DNA of 64,000 nt from Cycas panzhihuaensis (lineage: Eukaryota; Cycadophyta), in assembly GCA_023213395.1 (NCBI GenBank), contig CM041465.1:143227741-143291740 (forward strand), given 5' to 3'. Position 1 is the stretch's first letter. Each line of letters opens with the position of its first letter. The notes beneath the pieces were generated by a model. That model saw nothing but the letters and a program-made list of their open reading frames with translations, searched no databases and was not told the DNA's origin. This document shows positions 1 through 10,330 of the stretch, piece by piece. Both the position numbers and the translations under genes were made by a program.

Positions 1-273
1 AATTTCCTAAATAAGGGCGATGTCTAAAGACCCCAAGGTTGCACACCCCTCAATATTTATAATTTGGGGGAGGAGGGAAACTTCTCAACCCTTGAATTCG
101 AAATAATAATAAAACAATATTAACTTAACTCAAATGAAACTAACTTGAATCAAAGTTAAACTTACATTAACTTACCTCGACATGTTGAGCATCACATATC
201 TAAATTGAGGTTGATGAGCTGTACAATCCTGGTTGGAAAGGTAGGAGTGGAGTGATGACGATTAACTCTAACA
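1..273 (-). mobile_element. NA-3: LTR end at the left edge of the window
   Basis: This segment aligns along its length with the LTRs at 933-1324, 6935-7323, 57852-58311 and 63222-63681. It shares the block CACCCCTCA, the GGGGGAGGAGGGAAAC tract and the terminal ACTCTAACA. It ends at 273 and is not followed by the C-rich PPT complement that flanks the inner edge of the left LTRs. It is therefore either the 5' LTR of a minus-strand element running off the left edge, or a solo LTR. Sequence from 274 onward is Cop1 pol, so the insertion was into the protease region of a copia element. Confidence 0.85.
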
Positions 274-932
274 TAGTTAATTAACTATGATGCTTCACTT
301 TATGTTACTCCCCATAGGAAGTGCTTTTGTGAATATATAAATATTGATGGAGGTGAAGTATTTCTTAGGGATCATTACCTATATAAAATTTTGATTCGTA
401 AAAGGGTGAAGGTTTGATTTGGAGATGGAAGGGTTAAAACTATCCTTAATATGAGTCATATTACTAGTCTAGCTATGAGTCTATTGTCTGTTAGTTAATT
501 AGGTGATGGAGGAATAGAAGTGATTTTCAATAAAAATAGTTATAAAATGGTTCAAAGAGAATTGTTATTAGTAAGAGGGGTTTGATTTGGAATACTATAT
601 AAGCTTGATGCAAGCACGGTGTGTGCTAGTAGTTGTAATATAGATATTATAGAAAGTAGCAATAATAAAGATAAGACTTAAGTATTATTTACTAGTAAAA
701 CTATGTTGTGGCATCAAAGATTAGGCCATATTAAAGAGAAATATCTCCGTGATTTATTCTCTAAAGGTATAGCAGAATACATCTCTAGAATTAATGGCTC
801 CTTTGATTTTGGTTTCTGTGAGCATTATGTGTATGGAAAACAGTATCAAGTTAGTTTTCCTTTAAGCTTGAAGAGAGCAAAGGATATTCTGTAATTAGTG
901 CATAGTGATGTTTTTGTACCTATTGATATATC
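274..932 (+). pseudogene. Cop1 pol, 5' part: protease end, GAG-pre-integrase, integrase start
   Basis: The plus strand reads as the downstream part of a Ty1/copia protease (TPHRKCF, then DGGEV and FGDGRV), followed by a spacer and the zinc-binding GAG-pre-integrase segment (MLWHQRLGHIKEKYL at 703, then a Cys-x2-His-like stretch). It ends in the start of the integrase (LVHSDVF near 897). Several stops interrupt it, for example at FIRE-breaking TGA/TAG codons near 415, 498 and 583 and at 892. The expected catalytic DSGA region lies where NA-3 was inserted. The frame resumes at 7329 after NA-1 and its target duplication, so this is one pol split by an insertion. Confidence 0.85.
928..932. repeat. 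Target site duplication of NA-1, left copy (ATATC)
   Basis: ATATC lies directly left of the first LTR base at 933 and is repeated at 7324-7328 directly after the last LTR base. Five base pairs is the usual length for LTR elements. Confidence 0.9.
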
Positions 933-1324
933 TGTAGAAAATAAAATGCATGAAGAACAGGGAAGAACATAAAAGAGATAATCAAAACTTCAATACATCA
1001 TTATTGCATAGTAGCATAAACACATAAAACTTGTATATTTAATTCATTTTGTGAAGAGAGTAATACAAATGTCCACAATGAAAGTAGTATCTAAAGACAC
1101 CAGGGTTACACACCCCTCAAATTATATAGTTTGGGAGAGGAGGGAAACTCCTTAACCTCTAAAATTCAAATAATAATAAAATAATATAAACTTAACTCAA
1201 ATTAATTAAACTTACCTTATACTTACCTACAAATGTTGAGCACCCACATGTGTAAATTGATGAAGATGAGGTGTGCACTCCTAGTTAGAAAGTAGGAGAG
1301 GGGTGATGACTATCAACCCCAACA
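933..1324 (-). repeat. NA-1 3' LTR (left)
   Basis: Begins TGTAGAAAATAAAATGC and ends ACCCCAACA on the plus strand. It is a near copy of 6935-7323. The half nearest 1324 is shared with NA-2 and NA-3 LTRs, while the half nearest 933 is specific to NA-1, so the NA family LTRs differ in their 3' (U5-side) half. Confidence 0.92.
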
Positions 1325-1337
1325 TTCTCCCCCTTAA
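1325..1337 (-). other. NA-1 polypurine tract
   Basis: Plus-strand TTCTCCCCCTTAA reads TTAAGGGGGAGAA on the minus strand and abuts the 3' LTR. This is the expected site of plus-strand DNA priming and fixes the element's orientation. Confidence 0.85.
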
Positions 1338-2091
1338 TGATCATCATGAACAATGTCTTCTCTTTAAACTTATCAAATTTATATTTGAAAGAAACTTTAA
1401 AATTCTTTCTCTTAACTTGATCTTTATCAACTTGCTTTATTCTTATGGTAATATATGTTCTTTTACCATGGAGTGGTACAAAAAAAATGTAAGTAAAGTG
1501 TAAAATTCTAGTGTAAATGAAGCTTGATTGAAATATTGATGTATGGCTGTAACTTTGACTTTGTCAATTGGAACATTAAGAAAACTTTGAACTTGAACTT
1601 TATCTTTTGTATTGTGAACAACTGTCATATCATCATATCTCTCCTCTATCATATCATAAGATTCATTCTCCCCCTCAAATGGAGGATCAAATTCTTGTGC
1701 AATATGTTGATCATACATTTGATCTAAATCTTCTTTGGTATTTTCATTATAATCTACCTGTTCTAGCACCTATCTCACATGCTTAATAAAATCAACATCA
1801 AATACATTGAGGGTATCTCCCCCATAAGTAGAAATCAATACATCTCATACAGATTTAGAAGTAGTTAATTCACAAACTTTAGAAAAAATATCATCATTAA
1901 TAGTACAAAATAATATCTCTAAGACTTCATTATCCTTTCTAAAATTTTCTTTAATACTAAGATCACATTCATATTATAAATATTTCTAAAGATCATGTGT
2001 AATGAAATAGTCTTTGTATTGTTTGATATCATAGTGAAAAATTATGGCCATGAAATATAAAAAATTGTACTTGATTAGGATTGAATACCAT
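1330..2091 (-). pseudogene. NA-1 gag-like N-terminus plus conserved tail, broken
   Basis: The minus strand starts at an ATG at 2091-2089 and reads a degraded copia gag N-terminus (HGHNFSL, where NA-2 has DGHNFSLWYD). A 108-residue open stretch follows (1769-1443) with EFDPPFEGENESYD and VQVQSFLNVPIDKVKVTA. The tail matches NA-2 at 58330-58700 and ends at the PPT. Stops and frameshifts break the first half and the last third. No zinc knuckle is visible. The gag domain is known from copia; the tail I do not recognise. Its place at the 3' end is unusual, because gag normally follows the leader. Confidence 0.65.
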
Positions 2092-3769
2092 TTTTTAGAA
2101 AATTTTAGTACATAAAATTAATATGCTTTTACCAAGTTAAAGAAGTCAATAAAGGATAAACTTATGTAATTTCAAATAAGCTTTTTGAAAGTGGAAAAAA
2201 TGCTTTTCAATAAATGTATGCCTTTTAAATAAACTTTGAAATATACCTTTCAGATATACTTTAACATAAAATGAATATAAGAGTAAATTTGAGTGTAATA
2301 AATATTCTTTTAAATATGCAAATCTGAAATAAACTTTGATGAAAAAATAATAAAAAAATTCTTAACCTTTTAAATTTTTAATTAAATAAATATAAACTTT
2401 CACTATAAAAAATGTTTTACCTTGATGAAAATATATAATGCTAAAAACTAAAGTATATATGAGTATATTTTCACTTTTGAAAGATGAGGAATATAAGGAA
2501 ACTTTTAAACAAAATAAATTGTACATAGTTTAGTTGTAGGTCCACTTGGTTTGTCACTTGCTTGATATCATTTTCTACTACAAATTGGCTTAAAAGTAGC
2601 TTATATAAAAGTCAAATGAAAACCTTAATCATATAGTATAAGTGATCAATGAGAAATAAAATGAAGAACTCCTTAAAAGAAAGGTTTAGAAGATAAGCTC
2701 AAGTTTGGTAGCTTCAAAGTTATACTAAATAACATCAGAACAAGATAAAATTATATCAATAAGAAGATTAATGAAAAAGCTATCCAATGGAATTGACCGT
2801 TTTGAAAACGGGTTCCTACAAGTCAAATTTTGATGAACCAAAGTTACAAGCCTCTTTTTGAGGCCTAACAGGAATAGGAAGATTAAAATAGTATAAAAGT
2901 GCCAATTAAATACTTATAGAATGCTATAAAATGATCAATTATAGTTTAAAAGGATGCTTAATAAAATTTTCAATTAAAACTTTGAGAAATAATATATACA
3001 AAATGTGTAAATATGGAAGGTTGGACGCTATTAAGTACCTTAATTTTAATGGTTTTGAAAATCTAAAAAAACACTTCAAAACTTATAAAAAATAGTGTTA
3101 ATTTGAAGAGGAGTGAGTCATCTTCCCAATGAAACTAACAAAACTAAATTCTGATGTGAAACAAAAAAGTTATAATAAAATTAGCAACAAGTACTTTTAT
3201 ATGAATATGTTTAAAAAATGCTAAAAAACACTAAAGCATCACTTTCAATGATAAAATAATGATTAAAATAACTCTTAAAAAATGAAATAAATAAATGGTA
3301 ATAAAGTTTGTTGATAACATATGACTACATAATAAATTCGGGTAGAAAATAGTTACCCAGTGATAAAATATAATCTGATGAAAAATGGATTTTATAAAAA
3401 AGTTTAAAAAAGCTTTAAAAATCATTGATTGACATTAAATTAACTGAAAATGGGTTAAATCATATCTAAATGGGTCATATGATCAGCCAAAATCAATCTA
3501 TAGAAAATTTTAGATGTAATGAGACTAGTTTTGTTAGAAACTGATAATCCAATGAGACGTTATGGTAAAAATTTGCTAGGTTCCCTATATAGAATAAAAA
3601 AAAAAAAAATGTTATAACTTTTGAGTTGGCCTATTTAATAATATACTAGGGTCATGTAAGGAGGAATATAACCAGGGGTCTAAGTCATAAGCAGGCTTAT
3701 ATCCTTTATATGCCCAGATTTCAAATTATATAAAATTGAGTTAAATTTTTTAAACTTTATAAATTTAAA
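2092..3769. other. NA-1 inner arm, AT-rich, no gene
   Basis: Very AT-rich sequence with no credible coding. It aligns with 59069-60490 of NA-2 in several places, for example ACGGGTTCCTA at about 2808 against 59543, the TTTGAGGC block after it, GGTCATATGA at about 3473 against 60198, and TTTTTTAAACTTTAT at about 3747 against 60476. It also holds an A-run near 3597. It is shared element backbone, not cargo. Confidence 0.75.
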
Positions 3770-4301
3770 AAAAAAGTGATAAGAAAATATATTGCCATCA
3801 CTGCCTGATCATGCAGACGACAAAGATAGCTCTGCATGCTCTGATATCGATTATCAAATTGATAAAAAATAGAGGTGATTTAATATGGGGGCTCAAAAAA
3901 GACAAACTTAAAAACCCTAATAGTGCCAATCCATGGGGTGCCGTTGGTTTGGTTCGTTCTCTGTCTTCTAGTCGTTGGATCATGTAATTCAGGCTCTCTT
4001 AGTTTATAGTGTCTCACAGGATTTCTTGTGAATCGAGGTATTGGGAAATCAGAGTTTTGAATTCGATTAGTATGGTGTCTTATTACTATTAAGATTCCAA
4101 TGCTTAGAGGCCATCATCGGGCTAGGATTATGACGTCTTGAAGAAGCTAATGAAGATCAGCTCGGTCGTTCAGAATCATCTGAAAATGGTGTACATATCG
4201 CTCATATGTGCTCTTGTAACGTCTACTAAAGGGGGAGAATGAGATTGGAAGAATGTGGTAGGATCATCATATCGTCAGCTTCTTCTTCTAGAAGAGGGGC
4301 G

Positions 4302-4400
4302 TGCGGGAACTTGGATTATTTCCTAGAGTCAACTACTCCTGTTATTCCTGCACAATATTTGCCCAAGCCAAGCTGCCGCAGATACACAGAGATGAACTAA
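4302..4400 (+). pseudogene. Host-gene fragment resembling a DUF789 protein
   Basis: The frame reads C-GNLDYFLESTTPVIPAQYLPK and then diverges to a stop at 4398. DUF789 plant proteins carry an N-terminal signature of the form NL(D/E)xFLxxTTPxVPAQxxxK, and the match covers that whole block with no gap. The downstream hallmark of the family (the GDLW...WSAYG region) is absent, so only one exon-sized piece is present. It lies opposite to the direction of NA-1, inside the insert not shared with NA-2. DUF789 proteins have no well-defined biochemical role. Recognition is from memory of the family signature. Confidence 0.6.
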
Positions 4401-4553
4401 TACTGTTTGTAAGCTCTAAAAAGTGTGGTCCCTCACGATCCACAATAAGAATTGGCTGGGGTTCATTTCTGGAGTTGGGTTCTTTTGTATTATTATTTAT
4501 TTATTTATTTATTTTATCTCCTAAAATTGATTTCTATTTAATGGTTTTTCATT

Positions 4554-4863
4554 GTGTCATTCAAAACTGTGGTTTCAAGGGCCTATACTCTAAGATCTGG
4601 TGTCTACGAGGTCCTGTATTATGATTGCACTGCAGTCACATACCGTCTTCATATTTTAGTAGAGGACTTGCCTTCAAATATTGGCTCTCCAAGGGTAGTA
4701 GGCCCTATTGGTGATCTTGAGGGTATACGCCGGGTGGAAGCTAAGTATCTAGCTCTACTTTTCAAATAATAGCTAATTGCTACTCTTGAAAAAATCTATG
4801 GGATGATCTGAGATAATGTGAAGAAGGAAATAATACCACTGCTCAGACTTTACATTTAGGCAC
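4554..4863 (+). pseudogene. Host-gene fragment resembling a class XI myosin tail
   Basis: From 4710 the frame reads GDLEGIRRVEAKYLALLFK, two stops, LIATLEKIYGMI, a stop, then DNVKKEIIPLLRLYI. Plant class XI myosins, the organelle and vesicle motors, have a closely matching stretch in the tail before and into the globular DIL domain (VEAKYPALLFKQQLTA, then EKIYGMIRDNLKKEI). The stops TAA, TAG and TGA sit exactly where CAA, CAG and CGA are expected, so they look like C-to-T decay. The open frame from 4554 to 4710 (TLRSGVYEVLYYD) is not recognised and may come from another gene. No motor domain is present. Confidence 0.65.
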
Positions 4864-5739
4864 TTATTTTGGTTTAGGATTTTGTCACTAAAGTGTTTGA
4901 ACCAATTTGAGTATTTTATCTACGACTAGCAAGTTGTCAAAGAAGTCTTAGCAGTGAAATTTGTAGCTAAAGATTTGTAAATATTTCTTGATATGTATTG
5001 ATGGTATCAGCCAAGTATTTGGTGACTTTTATGAGAGGAGTTAAAAATAATATAAAAATAATTTGGGGAGTACAAGGTTAAAAATAATATAAAATCACTT
5101 ATATAAGCTCTAGATCTAAGCCAAAGAAGTCTATCGAGGGCACCCAAGCTGAGTACTCTAGATTTTATAAATTTAAAAAAAAAATTAGAAATTTTTCAAA
5201 AATAGAGAGAAAATATCAGTCACATATTGAATTTTTGGATATTGGAGATGTACACATGTAAGGCAGACTTGATTGTTTTTTTTTTATTTTCTGTCTATTT
5301 TTGGCAAAGCAAGTTAAGGAAGTCTTGCCTGAAATATATGTCAAATCCTTTTTAAATGCATTGATGAAAATAAATCAATAATATAAGAAGTATATATATA
5401 TATTTGCATCTTAAAATTTCTACAGAGATTGAAACAACTTAAGGATGATAGAAATATAAATGAATAAGAAGTTCTTGAAGAGTGGCTGTTTTTATGTTTT
5501 CAACCTTGTAGTAGGTTATATAAAAGAGATCTGGCTCATCCGATCTCACCACCACATAGGCTTTCAAGGCCTATATGCAAATAGAGCAAATGTACAAATA
5601 TAGTAGAAAAATATTTTAAAAAATATATATATATTTATATAATATATAAAAGATGAGTATTGTGTTTGAAATCTTTTAAATGTACTTTGGGGTTTCGCAA
5701 AAAAGAAAAAATCTTCAAATAATAACAGTAAAAAATATT

Positions 5740-6920
5740 TAATGGAGGAATATGATCATACAATAGTGTCACAATAAATATAGAAAATTTTGTAGATATT
5801 AACAAAAATATATTAGATAAATAAAATGCATGTATATTTGTATCTAAGATTTTTTAAATATGTTGGAGCAAATTTATCAGAGAACCAAGATATATATATG
5901 TGTGTGTGTGTGTTTAAATTTGAAAATAAATAAGAAGAACCTAGAAACAGAGTTGTAGCTGATTTGCAGTAGAAAATTGGCTTCCAAAAATGAGATCTGT
6001 TGTATATGCTTCTCCAGAAAGCTTTATTGGGTTGAATATGAAGTGAAAAATTTGCAGATCTGAAAAAAGGCCTTGAAAAAATGGTCAAATATATGATAAA
6101 AAATGTAGATCTATAAGAAAACTTGAATAAATATTATAGATTTAAAGTAAATATGGCAGATTTCTAGCCAATATTGTAAATTAGAAACAAATATATTAGA
6201 AAACGATGAAATACTTAATAAAGTAAGCAGATCTAAGAAATACTTGAATAAATATTATAGATCTGAGCCAACTAAACCAAAAAAACTGTCAAATATTTGA
6301 TAAAAATGAGTAGATCTAAAGGATATATAGCAGATCTAAAGTAAAACTTTGAATAAATACTACTTGTAGTTGAACTCCTGTGCAGATCTGAGAAAATATA
6401 AGATAAATAAATAAGAATCTGCCAAAAGATGGTGAAATATATGATACAATATGTAGATATGAAAGATATATAGAAGATTTAAAGAGAACTTTGAATAAAT
6501 ATTGCTTGTATCTAAAATCCTGTGCAGATCTAAAAAAGTATTAGATAAAAGAATGAAATATGCTTGAAAAATGTCAGATATTTGATAAAAATATAAAACT
6601 TGTTTATAAAAACTCCTTGTAGAGTGATAAAAATTTGATATTTGCTGCTTGCAGCTATGCACCTACATAAATCTAAAGAAAATCTGAAATATATTTGTTA
6701 TAACACAAATATAACTTGAGAATAATCAAATCTCTGATAAAAAATATAAGAAACTGTTGAAAAAAACTTGTAGAAAATGAATAAAACTGATATTTCTTAC
6801 TTGTGAGTAAATCTACTGTAGATATCAATAAATCTTCTTGCTTCTTTAAAGAAAACTTCAACAATGGATCATAAACCTTGATCTGATACCAAATGAAGGA
6901 AAATAATAGAGCTAAACCAA
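5740..6920. repeat. NA-1 outer arm / 5' leader with an AGATCT-rich stretch
   Basis: AT-rich non-coding sequence next to the PBS that aligns with 61970-63205 of NA-2 (AAGAACCTAGAAA at about 5935 against about 62132, then the shared TTGTAG and GATTTGCAG blocks). Between about 5985 and 6530 AGATCT occurs about nine times, usually as GCAGATCTRA or GTAGATCTAA, with a repeating ATAAATATTATAGAT partner. A short (TG)n run lies at about 5899-5911. In a minus-strand reading this is the transcribed leader. Confidence 0.7.
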
Positions 6921-6932
6921 ACTTTGATACCA
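6881..6932 (-). other. NA-1 primer binding site, present twice
   Basis: The minus strand next to the right LTR reads TGGTATCAAAGT (plus 6921-6932), complementary to initiator-Met tRNA with one change. About 40 bases further in, plus 6882-6891 gives TGGTATCAGA on the minus strand, followed by TGAAGGAAA. That is the LTR edge sequence of NA-2 type. So a second PBS with a stub of an NA-2 type LTR end precedes the working one. Confidence 0.75.
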
Positions 6933-6934
6933 AA

Positions 6935-7323
6935 TGTAGGAAATAAAATGCATGGAGAACATGGCAGAACATAAAAGAGATAATCAAAACTTCAATACAT
7001 CATTGTTGCATAGTAACATAAACACATAAAACTTGTGTATTCAATCCATTTTTGAAGAGTAATACAAATGTCCACAATGAAGGTAGTGCCTAAAGACACC
7101 AGGGTTACACACCCCTCAAATTATATAGTTTGGGGGAGGAGGGAAACCCTTCAACCCTTAAAATTTAAATAATAATAAAATAATGCAAACTTAACTCAAA
7201 TTAACTAAACTTACCTTCTACTTACCTACACATGTTGAGCACCCACATGTGTAAATTGATGAAGATGAGGTGTGCACTCCTAGTTGGAAGGTAGGAGAGG
7301 GGTGATGACTATTAACCCTAACA
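6935..7323 (-). repeat. NA-1 5' LTR (right)
   Basis: TGTAGGAAATAAAATGC at the left and ACCCTAACA at the right. It pairs with 933-1324, differing by scattered, mostly C/T or G/A changes and small gaps. Placed next to the PBS, it is the promoter-bearing 5' LTR in the minus direction. Confidence 0.92.
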
Positions 7324-7328
7324 ATATC
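7324..7328. repeat. Target site duplication of NA-1, right copy (ATATC)
   Basis: Identical to 928-932. Cop1 coding resumes immediately to the right. Confidence 0.9.
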
Positions 7329-8030
7329 CTCATTAGGTGGATGTAAATACTTTATCTCATTCATAGATGATTTTTTGAGAAAGTTATGGATGTACTTCTT
7401 AGAAAAAAATCTAAAGTCTTCAGTAAATTCAAACAATTTAAAGTCTTGGTCGAGAATCAGAGTGATAAGTAGATTAAGGTACTAAGGATTGATAATGGAG
7501 GTGAGTTTTTCTTAAAGGAGTTTGAGTAGTTCTGTAAATAGTGTGAGATAGTAAGGCAAAAGATAATTCCTTATACGCCACAACAGAACAAAGTTACTGA
7601 AAGAATGAATAGGACCTTGCTAGAGAGATCGATGAGTATGCTTAGTGCTGCTATATTAGAGAAGAAATTTTGGGCTGAGGTTATGATGACTACAAGTTAC
7701 CTAATAAACAGATCACCAACAACTACCTTAGTATATAAAACACCTGAAGAAGTATGGTCTGGTAAGAAACCATCTCTTGGTCATCTTAGAGTTTTTATTT
7801 ATGAAGCTTTTATATATGTTCCTAGACAGTAGAGGACTAAGCTTGATTTTAAAGTAGAAAATAATATTTCCATTGGCTATGGTAATGGTTTGAAAGGGTA
7901 TAATATTTATAACCTTAAAACACAAAAGGTTGTATATAGTCATAATGTTGTCTTTAGAGAGGAGTTCAAGTCTCTAAAGCAAGATGAAGAATCAAAGGAG
8001 GAACACTCTAGGAAGGTATAATTTAAGGTA
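7329..8030 (+). pseudogene. Cop1 integrase core and C-terminal part
   Basis: Reads GGCKYFISFIDDF (first catalytic Asp), RIDNGGEF (second Asp near 7490), and NKVTERMNR (catalytic Glu near 7600), so the D-D-E residues are all present. The conserved AEVMMTTSYLINRSP and KTPEEVW segments follow, then GYNIYNLKTQKVVYSHNVVF. In-frame stops occur at 7470, 7527, 7539 and 7830, several of them TAG where Gln or Trp is usual. The integrase would insert the element's cDNA. It is the continuation of the frame cut at 932. Confidence 0.88.
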
Positions 8031-8966
8031 AGGGGTGAAGATTCTGCATCAAAATATGAGTCAACTGAAAAGGAAGGACCAACTGTAGAGGTATCTCAAC
8101 CTCAAGAACCCCACATCTTGAGGAGATCAACTCACGAGAGAAGACAACCCGACAAGTATATTCTTGAAGACTTTCATTACTTCTCTTTTATTTTATTTGC
8201 TACAGATGATGATCCAAGTATTATTTGAGAGGCTCTAGAGTCAAAAGAAAGCTAATTCTAGATAAAAGCCATGCAAGAAGAAATGATGGTCTTAGATAAA
8301 AATAACACATGGGATTTGGTGGATCTACCTAATAGTAGGAAACTTATTGATAATAAATGAAAATTTAAGAAGATGTTTTAGGCAGATGGTACTCTGGAAA
8401 AGTACGAGGCTCGCTTGGTAACAAAGGGTTGTTCTCAGGTCAAGGGAATAGACTTTGGTGAGGTATTTTCTCCTATTGTAAAAGTTGCTTCAATTAGATT
8501 TTTGTTGGATGTAGCAGTTATCTATGACCTTGAGGTGGATTAAATAGATATGAAGATTACATTTCTTTATGGTGACCTCGAGGAGAAAATTTATATATTG
8601 TAGTTTGAAGGGTTTAAAGTTACAAGAAATGAGAATATAGTGTATAGGTTAAAGAAGTCATTATATGGCTTGAAACTGTCACCAAGGATGTGGTATGAGA
8701 AGTTTGATTCACATATATTGGTGGATGGATTTGTGTATAGTAAAGTAGATCATTATATTTATTATAAGCAGGTTGGTGATCATTTTGTTATTCTGGCTTT
8801 ATATATTGATGACATCCTTTTAGTTTGTAACAATAAAGAAATAAACCAACTTGTGAAACGACAACTAGCATATCACTTTAAGATGAAAGACCTTAGTGCT
8901 GCACATTTTATTTTGGGCATTGAGATAAAAAGGAATAGGAGAAATAGGAAGATTTGGCTTAGCTAA
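8031..8966 (+). pseudogene. Cop1 linker and reverse transcriptase
   Basis: After a charged linker (8031-8220), the RT begins near 8250. It contains MVLDKNNTWDLVDLP, YEARLVTKGCSQ, FGEVFSPIVKVASIR, DMKITFLYGDLEE, YRLKKSLYGLK and the catalytic YIDD at 8802-8813, intact. Stops at about 8262, 8358, 8541 and 8601 disable it. The last two stand where Gln is usual, as expected from CAA/CAG changing to TAA/TAG. The RT copies RNA to DNA in the particle. Confidence 0.88.
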
Positions 8967-9059
8967 AGATAGTATATTGAGATAATATTACAGTAGTTTA
9001 GATTATAGGATAGTAAACTAGTTAATGTTCCTCTTCTTGTTGGTTAAAATTATCATCTA

Positions 9060-9790
9060 AACAATGCCCAAAGACTCACCAAGAAGTTGAATATATGGCA
9101 TTTGTACCTAATGTTAGTATTATTAGTAGCTTAATGTATGCAATGGTTTGCATTCAACCAAACATTGCCCATGTAGTGGGAGTAGTTAGCAAGTATATAT
9201 CAAACTCAAGCAGTGATCATTGGGTGGTTATGAAAAGGATTTTTAGGTATCTGTGAGGTACATTAGATTATGGAATTTTCTATCAAGGAGATCCCATGTA
9301 GAGTAGAACAGTGAACCTAAGAGATTTTGTTGATGCTAATTGGGCTAGAGATCTTGATAGCAGAAGATCTATAAGTGAGTATGTTTTTACCCTTTGTGGT
9401 GGCACAGTAAGCTGGGTGAGTAAAAGACAGTAAGTTATGGCCCTTTCTAACATAAAAGCAGAGTATATAGCAGCCCCTCATGCATGCAAGGAAGTGGTTT
9501 GGTTATAGAGATTATGTATAGATATTGGCTTCAAGTAGGATACTATGCAGATAGGTTGTGACAGTCAAAGTATAATCTACCTAACAAAGAACCTTATTTT
9601 TCATGCTTGATCAAAGTATATTGATGTGCAGTTCCATTTTGCAAGGGAAATGGTTCAAGATCACAAGGTGGATTTGTAAAACATTATTATACATAAGAAT
9701 GTTGTAGACTCATTAACCAAGATTATTAGCATTGAAAAATTCAGATGGTGTAGAATTGTAATGGGTATTTATAATTTTGGCATTAAGTAG
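9060..9790 (+). pseudogene. Cop1 RNase H
   Basis: Recognisable blocks in order: SLMYAMVCIQPNIAHVVG, HWVVMKRIFRYL, FVDANWARDLDSRRSISEY, GGTVSWVSKRQ, AEYIAAPHACKEVVWL, CDSQSIIYL and SKYIDVQFHFAREMV, ending KFRWCRIVMGI near 9770. The acidic active-site residues of the fold are mostly present. About six stops interrupt it. It degrades the RNA strand of the hybrid. It is the end of the Cop1 polyprotein. Confidence 0.87.
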
Positions 9791-9829
9791 TTGTGTATGC
9801 AGATTTCTTGTAAAGTGTTCAATAAGTAA

Positions 9830-10330
9830 GAGATTATTAGATATGTTGAATACTTTGAAAGTGTTACATGGGTATAAGCATTACACCTAAGCCCTTTTAT
9901 AGGGTCTAGGGACCCATTGTAGAGTCCTTGGTTGGGGAGTCTACAAGGTCAACGGTCCTCTAGGCGGGGGTTCAGGGGAAAGAGCCCTCAAGAAAAAATT
10001 TTGGGTTTCTTATGGGGCTCTTTATCGGCCCGTGATTTATGACCATTATATTATAAAATTACAAGGCAGTATCTTATAATGTTGTGTCTATATATTCTTA
10101 TATAATAACACATGTTATATGGCGTGTGGATGAATCTTTGATGAGTCGATGAGAAGAGTTGAGGTTTATTTATCTCTATAATTCTTTAGATATTACTCAG
10201 ATTAATAAAAAGTCTATACTTGGACTTGAATCTCTTGGTGTTCTTTATTGAGTGCTTGAATTGTTTATGCTATTTGTTTATTCCATGGTTTAAAGTTTTG
10301 TTATCAAATTACTTCTGCGATTATATTTTC
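9830..10330 (+). repeat. Probable Cop1 3' LTR, boundaries uncertain
   Basis: Right after pol there is a degenerate purine stretch (AAGTAAGAGATT, about 9825-9836) of the kind that precedes copia 3' LTRs. What follows has a GC-richer block (9895-10010) and an AATAAAAA polyadenylation-like site at about 10204. No second copy lies in the window, so neither end can be fixed. The other LTR would be left of position 1. Confidence 0.45.

Larger units (their letters stand above)
3770..5740. other. NA-1 central insert (cargo region)
   Basis: Between the two arms shared with NA-2 lies sequence with no counterpart there. It is richer in G and C than the arms in 3890-4780 and holds at least two pieces that read like plant exons on the plus strand, opposite to the element (4302-4400 and 4554-4863). 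The stretches 3770-4300, 4400-4550 and 4870-5740 show nothing I can identify. The boundaries are judged by eye from where similarity to NA-2 stops and could be off by tens of bases, more on the right side. Confidence 0.65.
933..7323 (-). mobile_element. NA-1: non-autonomous LTR retrotransposon carrying host-gene pieces
   Basis: It is bounded by two direct LTRs (933-1324 and 6935-7323), TG...CA ends and a 5-bp duplication. The PBS lies by the right LTR and the PPT by the left LTR, so it is read on the minus strand. Going 5' to 3' on that strand there is an AT-rich arm rich in AGATCT, a central insert (about 5740-3770), a second AT-rich arm, and a gag-like frame ending at the PPT. No protease, integrase, RT or RNase H is visible in about 5.6 kb of internal sequence. 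It would need proteins from an autonomous copia. NA-2 at 57852 has the same plan with a different insert. Confidence 0.88.

Noticed and set aside
6360-6987. Minus-strand frames of about 100 codons with hydrophobic runs
   Set aside because: They fall in the AT-rich NA-1 leader. Phe, Tyr and Ile codons are what AT-rich DNA gives, and NA-2 does not conserve the frame.
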